The notes beneath the pieces are model-generated. The model saw only the letters and a list, made by a program, of their open reading frames with translations. It searched no databases and was not told the DNA's origin. A DNA stretch of 5,740 nt from Opitutia bacterium UBA4654 (GTDB lineage: Bacteria; Verrucomicrobiota; Verrucomicrobiia; Opitutales; Intestinicryptomonadaceae), in contig DHMA01000020.1 in the NCBI GenBank assembly GCA_002405555.1, forward strand, positions 1 to 5,740. The letters are read 5' to 3'. The position numbers and the translations under genes were made by a program. Shown one piece after another: positions 1 to 4,495 of this stretch (its first letter is position 1; each line of letters begins with the position of its first letter).

Positions 1-69
1 ACTATTTTTCGGGCACACATCAACGCCGCGCCCGTTGCCGAAACCGCAATAGAGCCTAAGTGGAAATAA
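1..69 (+). CDS. Possible C-terminal tail of a convergent plus-strand gene (partial)
   Basis: Reading from base 1 in frame 1 gives 22 codons and then a TAA stop at 67-69; the tail ends in A-I-E-P-K-W-K. A GC-rich hairpin begins four bases after the stop, which is a typical position for a gene end, and the other two plus frames also close within the first 60 bases. The start and nearly all of the protein lie outside the window, and 22 residues are too few to recognise a family. If real, the gene converges on the ilvB-ppi unit. A minus-strand open frame covers the same bases, so the strand assignment is uncertain. Confidence 0.35.
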   Translation, partial: TIFRAHINAAPVAETAIEPKWK

Positions 70-98
70 AAATCCGCCGAGCGTTTTTGTTTCGGCGG
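64..98 (-). terminator. Hairpin with T-rich tail, possible (bidirectional) terminator
   Basis: A perfect 7-bp stem (CCGCCGA at 74-80 with TCGGCGG at 92-98) encloses an 11-base loop. On the minus strand it is followed by ATTTTTATTT, the pattern of an intrinsic terminator. On the plus strand it lies four bases after the TAA at 67-69 but has no T-tract, so it would end plus-strand transcripts poorly. It could be a backup terminator for read-through from the ppi operon, or a shared element between convergent genes. Confidence 0.5.
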
Positions 99-104
99 CG
101 TCTG

Positions 105-123
105 GGCGCGCGGAGAGCGCGTC
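105..123. repeat. Short GC-rich hairpin
   Basis: Bases 105-111 can pair with 117-123: five GC pairs, one G-T wobble and one closing G-C pair, around a GGAGA loop. No T-tract follows on either strand, so it is not a standard terminator by itself. It sits seven bases from the 74-98 hairpin, and the two may form a tandem structured spacer between convergent genes. Confidence 0.3.
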
Positions 124-267
124 AGAAGAATATCGAGAATGTTTTTGGGGGGGGTCGTCGCTTTTGAAGTCGCCCGCGCCCGACATGTCGCAAACTTTCG
201 TCTTCACAGTGCCTTTGGGCGACTCGGTCTTAACGCGCATTGTATTGTCCGCGTGCAACGGCAAAAT
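124..267. other. Spacer without a convincing gene
   Basis: The spacer between the possible plus-strand gene end and the ppi terminator has no recognisable product. It contains an eight-G run at 147-154 preceded by five T, and a 10-bp perfect palindrome CGACATGTCG at 181-190. A minus-strand frame is open from an ATG at 240-238 to the window edge, and a plus-strand frame runs from 139 into the ppi 3' end. Neither shows a good ribosome-binding site or any known motif. Confidence 0.5.
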
Positions 268-304
268 ACAAAAAAGCGGCGCGGGAAAACGCCCGACGCC
301 GCTT
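268..304 (-). terminator. Rho-independent terminator of the ilvB-ppi operon
   Basis: AAGCGGCG (274-281) pairs perfectly with CGCCGCTT (297-304). The stem continues with CGGG (282-285) against CCCG (292-295) if A296 bulges out, leaving a six-base loop at 286-291. On the minus strand the stem runs directly into a T6 tract (bases 275-270). The stem starts about 20 bases beyond the ppi stop codon, the usual distance for an intrinsic terminator. Confidence 0.85.
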
Positions 305-323
305 CTAAACGGAAAAATCCGCG

Positions 324-806
324 CTACGCTTCGACGACTTCCGCCGAAAGAATTTTCTGCTCTTCGACGGGTCTGTCCATGAAGCCCGTTTCGCAGTTCT
401 CAATCTTCTTTACCACTTCGTAGCCCTCGGCGACTTCGCCGAAAATCGTGTGGTGCATGTGCAGCCACGGCGTGGGAACTGTCGTGATGAAGAACTGGCT
501 GCCGTTTGTTCCGGGGCCTGCGTTCGCCATTGCAAGAAGTCCCTGCTTGTCGAAGCCGACGTTGGGGTCGCACTCGTCCTCGAACGCGTGTCCCCAGACG
601 GACTGCCCGCCGCAGCCGCTTCCCGTGGGGTCGCCGCCCTGAATCATGAAATCCCTGATTACGCGGTGGAAAATTATGCCGTCGTAGTAGCCCTTTTGCG
701 CGAGCTTCACGAAGTTTTCGCACGCCTTGGGCGCGATTTTCGGAAAGAGCTTCAGCTTGATGTCGCCCTGTGTTGTTTTGAGAATTACGAAAGTGTTTTC
801 GTTCAT
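324..806 (-). CDS. Cyclophilin-type peptidyl-prolyl cis-trans isomerase
   Basis: This is a 160-residue single-domain cyclophilin that catalyses cis-trans isomerisation of X-Pro bonds during protein folding. No signal peptide is visible (it opens MNENTFVILKT), so it should be cytosolic. The active site appears intact by comparison with human cyclophilin A: Arg48 (in FHRVIRDFMIQGGDPTGSG), Phe53, Met54 and Gln56, then NAGPGTNGSQFFIT at 95-108 with Phe106, Trp114 and His119. Trp114 matches the tryptophan linked to cyclosporin binding. The usual W-L-D-G-K-H turn reads W-L-H-M-H-H here. The length is normal for small bacterial PpiB-like enzymes. The ATG at 806 is preceded by AGAAAGGA (820-813) six bases upstream, the clearest ribosome-binding site in the window. 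That site overlaps the ilvB stop codon, and the 12-base gap implies co-transcription and perhaps translational coupling. The protein family is certain; the ppiA/ppiB symbol is not. Confidence 0.95.
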   Translation of the reverse strand: MNENTFVILKTTQGDIKLKLFPKIAPKACENFVKLAQKGYYDGIIFHRVIRDFMIQGGDPTGSGCGGQSVWGHAFEDECDPNVGFDKQGLLAMANAGPGTNGSQFFITTVPTPWLHMHHTIFGEVAEGYEVVKKIENCETGFMDRPVEEQKILSAEVVEA

Positions 807-812
807 TATAAT

Positions 813-820
813 TCCTTTCT
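813..820 (-). promoter_or_regulatory. Ribosome-binding site of the cyclophilin gene
   Basis: The minus strand reads AGAAAGGA followed by six bases and the ATG at 806. It is complementary to the 16S rRNA tail and overlaps two bases of the ilvB TAG stop (821-819). Ribosomes ending ilvB would therefore sit on the ppi start region, which favours coupled translation. Confidence 0.7.
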
Positions 821-2648
821 ATTTGTGTTTTGCAATTTCGCAGCCCCTGAATTTCGGGCACGACGGGCATTCAACGATGATGTCCTGCGCCGACTTGCCC
901 GGGGGAATGAAGGGCAGAACGTGTTCGTCGTGCTCTACGACCACTTCGAGCAGGTAGGGCTTCTTCGAGGCGAGCATTTCGCGCATTGCCGAATCAAGCT
1001 CTTCGCGCTTCGACACGCGTTTGCACGCCCAGCCGTAGCCCTCGGCTATTTTGCGGTAGTCGGGGTAGATTGCGTCGAGGTTGTCGGGGCCGCCCTGATT
1101 GTTCGGGTCGAGGGAAAGGTCGGTATTGCCGCGCGTGCCGCCGTACATCATGTCCTCCCACTGCATGACCATTCCGAGGAACTGGTTGTTGAGCAGAAGC
1201 ACCTTGACAGGCAGTTTTTCCGCGACCGCCGTCGCCATTTCCTGAATGTTCATCTGGAACGAGCCGTCGCCGTCAACGTCAACGACGTTCGCTTCGGGAC
1301 GCGCCGCCTTTACGCCGATTGCCGACGGAAGCCCGAAGCCCATCGTGCCCGCGCCGAGCGAGCTGATGAACCGGCGCGGCTTCGAGAACACGAAGTTCTG
1401 CGGAGTCCACATCTGGTGCTGTCCGACGCCCGTCGTGACCACGACCTTGTCGTCCGACGCCTTGTAAAGCGCGGAAATAGCCTCCTGCGAGGTGAGGTTT
1501 CTGCGCTTGTTGAAAGAGAACGGATACGGGTAGCGCGTTTTCCAGCACTTGATTGTATTGAGCCATTCGGAGATGTCGGGCTTGGGCGTTTTGCCTTTTT
1601 TTGCGAGTTCGAGCAGGCGTTTGAGCGCGTACTTGACTTCGCTGTGGACGCCGAGCGCAACCTTTACGTTTTTGTTCTGTTCCGCAAAATCTATGTCGAG
1701 GTGCACGACTTTCGCGTGGGGCGCGAACTTGGAGACCGTGCCCGTAATGCGGTCGCTAAAACGCGTGCCGAACGCCAGCAGGAGGTCGGAATTGAGAACC
1801 GCGCTGTTGCCCGCGAACGTGCCGTGCATGCCGAACCAGTAGAGGTTTTTGTCTTCGAGCGGATTTACCGAGCCTATGCCCATGAGCGTGTTCGCCACGG
1901 GTATGCCGAAATATTTAGAGAACGCGTCAAGCTCTTTCGACGCCTCCGCCGCGATGATTCCGCCGCCCGCGTAGATTACGGGCTTCTTCGCCTGCGAAAC
2001 CATTTCGAGAAGCTTTTTAAGCTCTTCGTCGGAGGCATGCGGAATTTTCGGCAGCCCGGGGAGGTCGGGCTTTGCGTCGAAATTTGGCGAGACCATCTGC
2101 TGCTGCACGTCTTTGGGAATGTCGATGAGCACAGGCCCCGGGCGTCCCGACTTCGCGATGAGGAACGCCTCCTTGATTGTCTGCGGGAGGTCGTTTGCGT
2201 CGAGCACCAAGTAGCTGTGTTTGACAACAGGCAGCGTCATTCCGAAAACGTCGGTTTCCTGAAACGCGCTTTTGCCGATGAGCGACTGGAACACCTGCCC
2301 CGTAATCGCCACGAGCGGAACGCTGTCCATGTACGCGTCCGAAATCGCCGTAAGCAGGTTCATCGCTCCTGGGCCGCTTGTCGCCATGCAGACGCCAACT
2401 TTGCCCGTCGAACGCGCGTATCCCTGCGCCATAAAGCCGCCGCCCTGTTCGTGGCGCGGAAGCACAACCCTTATTTTTTTCGTGCGCGTAAGGGCGTTGT
2501 GCATGTCGATAATCGAGCCGCCGGGGTATGCGAAAATCGTGTCCACGCCCTCGTTTTCGAGACATTTTACGACTACGTCCGTACCCTTCATTAGTTTGGG
2601 CGCGGGTGCGGATTTCTTTGCAGTCGTTTTATTTGCCGTTTTTTTCAT
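819..2648 (-). CDS. ilvB: Acetolactate (acetohydroxyacid) synthase, large catalytic subunit
   Basis: The enzyme condenses two pyruvates to 2-acetolactate, or pyruvate with 2-oxobutyrate to acetohydroxybutyrate, the first shared step of valine, leucine and isoleucine synthesis. It uses ThDP, Mg2+ and FAD in the cytosol. The N-terminal ThDP-enzyme domain (about 20-185) carries IFAYPGGSIIDMHNAL, the catalytic Glu67 in RHEQGGGFMAQGYAR, TSGPGAMNL and FQETD at 129-133. The central domain contains RFSDR at 296-300, which marks anabolic FAD-dependent AHAS rather than catabolic AlsS. The C-terminal domain has the ThDP-Mg motif, GDGSFQMN at 460-467 through NNQ at 487-489, then MVMQW with Trp497. Oddities are a Lys/Ala/Thr-rich N-terminal extension of about 18 residues (MKKTANKTTAKK...) and a cysteine-bearing tail (Cys594, Cys597, Cys603) after the normal IPPGKS ending. 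No good ribosome-binding site precedes Met1, and Met20 (LMKGTDVVV) also fits as a family-typical start. No small-subunit gene is adjacent; ppi follows at 12 bases. Confidence 0.96.
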   Translation of the reverse strand: MKKTANKTTAKKSAPAPKLMKGTDVVVKCLENEGVDTIFAYPGGSIIDMHNALTRTKKIRVVLPRHEQGGGFMAQGYARSTGKVGVCMATSGPGAMNLLTAISDAYMDSVPLVAITGQVFQSLIGKSAFQETDVFGMTLPVVKHSYLVLDANDLPQTIKEAFLIAKSGRPGPVLIDIPKDVQQQMVSPNFDAKPDLPGLPKIPHASDEELKKLLEMVSQAKKPVIYAGGGIIAAEASKELDAFSKYFGIPVANTLMGIGSVNPLEDKNLYWFGMHGTFAGNSAVLNSDLLLAFGTRFSDRITGTVSKFAPHAKVVHLDIDFAEQNKNVKVALGVHSEVKYALKRLLELAKKGKTPKPDISEWLNTIKCWKTRYPYPFSFNKRRNLTSQEAISALYKASDDKVVVTTGVGQHQMWTPQNFVFSKPRRFISSLGAGTMGFGLPSAIGVKAARPEANVVDVDGDGSFQMNIQEMATAVAEKLPVKVLLLNNQFLGMVMQWEDMMYGGTRGNTDLSLDPNNQGGPDNLDAIYPDYRKIAEGYGWACKRVSKREELDSAMREMLASKKPYLLEVVVEHDEHVLPFIPPGKSAQDIIVECPSCPKFRGCEIAKHK

Positions 2649-2704
2649 ATCGCTGTCTTTACTTTATTAAACGTTTCAAGATAACACACAATCGGGCGGC
2701 TTCA
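2649..2704 (-). promoter_or_regulatory. Short ilvB upstream region, weak promoter candidate
   Basis: This 56-base spacer between the hydrolase terminator and the ilvB start must hold the ilvB promoter unless transcription reads through. The best minus-strand -10-like hexamer is TTTAAT (2671-2666, five of six matches). Upstream TTGTGT (2691-2686) resembles a -35, but the 14-base gap is short. There is no leader peptide, T-box or attenuator: the space is too small and no run of Ile, Val or Leu codons is present. Confidence 0.25.
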
Positions 2705-2745
2705 ACAAAAAAGTTCGCGTCTGGCGCGTGCCCTATGCGAACTTT
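2705..2745 (-). terminator. Rho-independent terminator of the glycoside hydrolase gene
   Basis: A perfect 9-bp stem (AAAGTTCGC at 2710-2718 with GCGAACTTT at 2737-2745) encloses an 18-base loop, within which GGC (2723-2725) can pair with GCC (2730-2732). On the minus strand the stem leads into a T6 tract (2712-2707). It begins about 30 bases beyond the hydrolase stop and separates that gene from ilvB. Confidence 0.8.
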
Positions 2746-2775
2746 CGGTTGTCGAAAAAAATCTTCAACCAGCGG

Positions 2776-4389
2776 CTATTTTTTTTCGCGGACAAGCAGC
2801 ACATAGGCCTCCGTCCGGTCGCCATTGCGGCGTTTGACAATCTTCCTGCCGAGGCTTGCGGGAATGGTAAGTTTGCCGTCCGAAATCTTCACAGAGTCGC
2901 TTACGTCGATTGCCTCTTTTTCGAGCAAATCCTGTGCGAGAACTTCCACTTTCTTGTCGGTGCCGAGTTTGAAGCTTATGTCGCCGTTGACGTCGAACAG
3001 GCAGATTTTTCTGTTAAGGCAGTCGAGGTTCACATCGACATCCGCGCATGGCGTGTAGATTCTGTCGGAATCCGCCGTCATTCGCGGAGTCATAGAAAGG
3101 GCGAACGAACCATTGGGGTGGAGCGTAGCCTGAACGTAGGGCTGCATTCCGTTGCGGGGCTTGACTTTCGGATTTTCGATGCCGCGCGAAACTACCGCGG
3201 GCGCGCTCTGCTTTACGGGCTTGCCCCACGCCGCCACGAACCAAACGGAATTGGGCTTGAATGTCCACACATCTTCGAGGCGTTCTTTGGAAACGAAAAT
3301 TTCGAGGTCTTTCATCGGCACTGCGGGCGCGACTCGCTGCCAAAGCACCGCGCGGATTGCCCCCCAGCGCACGCCGCTATCGTGGACGACATTATCCCAG
3401 TCCATAATGCCGACAGCCGCCCCGAGGCCTACCGAAAGCGACATATTGTTCTCGACGGAAAGAATCGCCCGCGAGCCGGATTTTCGGCCGCTCAAAAGCT
3501 CGTACGCCGCGCGGTCGACAGTGGTTGTAGATTTAATCGGGGGAAGCACGTCGTAGGTTCTGAATACGTTCGAGAATTTTACCGTGCCGTCCACATTCGA
3601 CAAAACATTGGGCTTTGTCTTCGAAAATTCGCCGCTACCCCGCATTTTCCTTACGTCGAAATCGTTAAACGGCGCGGTGGGAACGGCATGCTCCACAAAA
3701 AGCTCGGGATAGTACTTGTCGGCAAGTTCCGAAAGCATTTTTCTGAATTCGAGGTCGTGTCCGTGAACGCCCCAATCGACCTTCCAGTATGAAACACCCG
3801 CCTTTTTGCTCCACAAAACGCGCTCTTTCCAATATTTGCGCAACGCTTCGGGCGAAAGTTTGCTATTGCGGGTTTCGCCCTTTGCCTGCGCGGAAACCCA
3901 AACACCCGCGCCGCGCCAGCCGCGCTCTTTCAGCATTTTGTTGAGTGTTTTGAGCCTCTGCGCGGGATTGCCCGTGCAAGACGGGAATTTTTTCTCGTCA
4001 AGTTCGAACGAGCCGAATGCGTCGGATTTTTTCGCGGGCGTGTTGTACGGAACGTCCCAGCCGTCGTCGAGAAGCATATAGACATCTTTGCGAATTTCGG
4101 GCCAAAAATTCGCCCAGCCGTTTTCTCCGAATATCAAATCTTCGTTAATGCACGAGCGGGCAAAGTCAGCGCCGCCGCCTTGGTCGCCCTCGAACGCTAT
4201 TTCGCGCTTTACGGTTTCGCGCACTTTTTCCGCCTGTTCTCCGCCGATTCCGTTCTGTATCCCCCAAGTGCACCAGATGTTCGGGCCTTTCGAAGGCTTG
4301 TCCGGCACGAGATTTTCGGCAAACGCCGTTGCCGAAAGTATCGACAATGCGGCAAACGCCGCTACTTTGATTTTGTTTTTCTTCTCCAT
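2776..4389 (-). CDS. Secreted glycoside hydrolase, alpha-galactosidase-like (GH27/GH36 clan) TIM barrel
   Basis: This 537-residue protein begins with a clear type I signal peptide: a basic N-region (MEKKNKIK), a hydrophobic core and an Ala22-Phe-Ala24 cleavage site, so it is exported to the periplasm or beyond. The catalytic barrel spans roughly residues 30-370. It includes LLDDGW at 106-111, the KFP element at 134-136 and the strand G-A-G-V-W-V at 160-165. YWKVDWG at 201-207 places Asp205 where clan-D enzymes (GH27/GH36) carry the nucleophile. FRTYD at 276-280 is the likely acid/base region, with Asp280 as candidate. From about residue 385 the sequence changes to a beta-rich C-terminal domain, as in many alpha-galactosidases. 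These enzymes usually release alpha-galactose by a retaining mechanism; the substrate here is inferred only from the fold. The ATG at 4389 follows a very AT-rich leader with no Shine-Dalgarno motif, but the signal peptide supports this start. Flanking terminators suggest a single-gene transcript. Alternatives include other clan-D activities or an unassigned CAZy family. Confidence 0.85.
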   Translation of the reverse strand: MEKKNKIKVAAFAALSILSATAFAENLVPDKPSKGPNIWCTWGIQNGIGGEQAEKVRETVKREIAFEGDQGGGADFARSCINEDLIFGENGWANFWPEIRKDVYMLLDDGWDVPYNTPAKKSDAFGSFELDEKKFPSCTGNPAQRLKTLNKMLKERGWRGAGVWVSAQAKGETRNSKLSPEALRKYWKERVLWSKKAGVSYWKVDWGVHGHDLEFRKMLSELADKYYPELFVEHAVPTAPFNDFDVRKMRGSGEFSKTKPNVLSNVDGTVKFSNVFRTYDVLPPIKSTTTVDRAAYELLSGRKSGSRAILSVENNMSLSVGLGAAVGIMDWDNVVHDSGVRWGAIRAVLWQRVAPAVPMKDLEIFVSKERLEDVWTFKPNSVWFVAAWGKPVKQSAPAVVSRGIENPKVKPRNGMQPYVQATLHPNGSFALSMTPRMTADSDRIYTPCADVDVNLDCLNRKICLFDVNGDISFKLGTDKKVEVLAQDLLEKEAIDVSDSVKISDGKLTIPASLGRKIVKRRNGDRTEAYVLLVREKK

Positions 4390-4412
4390 AATATATAAAA
4401 GTTAAAATAAGA

Positions 4413-4443
4413 AACATATGGCGATTCACCGCCGCATTGTCAA
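4413..4443 (-). promoter_or_regulatory. Candidate sigma-70-type promoter of the hydrolase gene
   Basis: The minus strand shows a perfect -35 hexamer TTGACA (4443-4438), then 19 bases, then TATGTT (4418-4413), four of six matches to the -10 consensus. A start site near 4405 would give a leader of roughly 16 bases. The spacer contains the inverted repeat GGCG (4420-4423) / CGCC (4430-4433), a possible operator half-site pair. The 19-base spacing is longer than optimal and the -10 is mediocre, so this is a candidate only. Confidence 0.4.
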
Positions 4444-4475
4444 AAAAAAAAGTCCGCCCCAATGAAACGGACTTT
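4442..4475 (-). terminator. Rho-independent terminator of uxaC
   Basis: A perfect 8-bp stem (AAAGTCCG at 4449-4456 with CGGACTTT at 4468-4475) surrounds an 11-base loop. On the minus strand it leads into a run of ten T (4451-4442). It starts 20 bases after the uxaC stop codon. It is the strongest terminator in the window and separates uxaC from the downstream hydrolase gene. Confidence 0.9.
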
Positions 4476-4495
4476 CAAAGAAATTTCAAAAAATA

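Noticed and set aside
181..190. Perfect 10-bp palindrome CGACATGTCG as an operator
   Set aside because: It is a single short palindrome with no promoter or gene start nearby; chance is a sufficient explanation.
450..2594. A 714-codon plus-strand open frame running antisense to ilvB and part of ppi
   Set aside because: It lies in exact codon register opposite both genes (both share one frame). A stop there would need TTA, CTA or TCA in the sense genes, codons this GC-biased genome avoids. Its translation is rich in Arg, Val and His with no domain, while the minus strand encodes two unmistakable enzymes.
2649..2704. Attenuator, leader peptide or T-box upstream of ilvB
   Set aside because: Only about 56 bases separate the preceding terminator from the start codon, with no branched-chain codon run and no alternative hairpin pair.
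2753..2789. AT-rich inverted repeat (CGA7 with T7CG) around the hydrolase stop codon as an additional terminator
   Set aside because: The stem is nearly all A-T pairs and overlaps the last lysine codons. The strong GC-containing hairpin at 2710-2745 explains termination better.
2728..3792. A 354-codon plus-strand open frame antisense to the hydrolase gene
   Set aside because: It is in the same codon-aligned register and has the same explanation: scarcity of TTA, CTA and TCA in the sense gene. It has no recognisable motif, and the opposite strand has a signal peptide and catalytic motifs.
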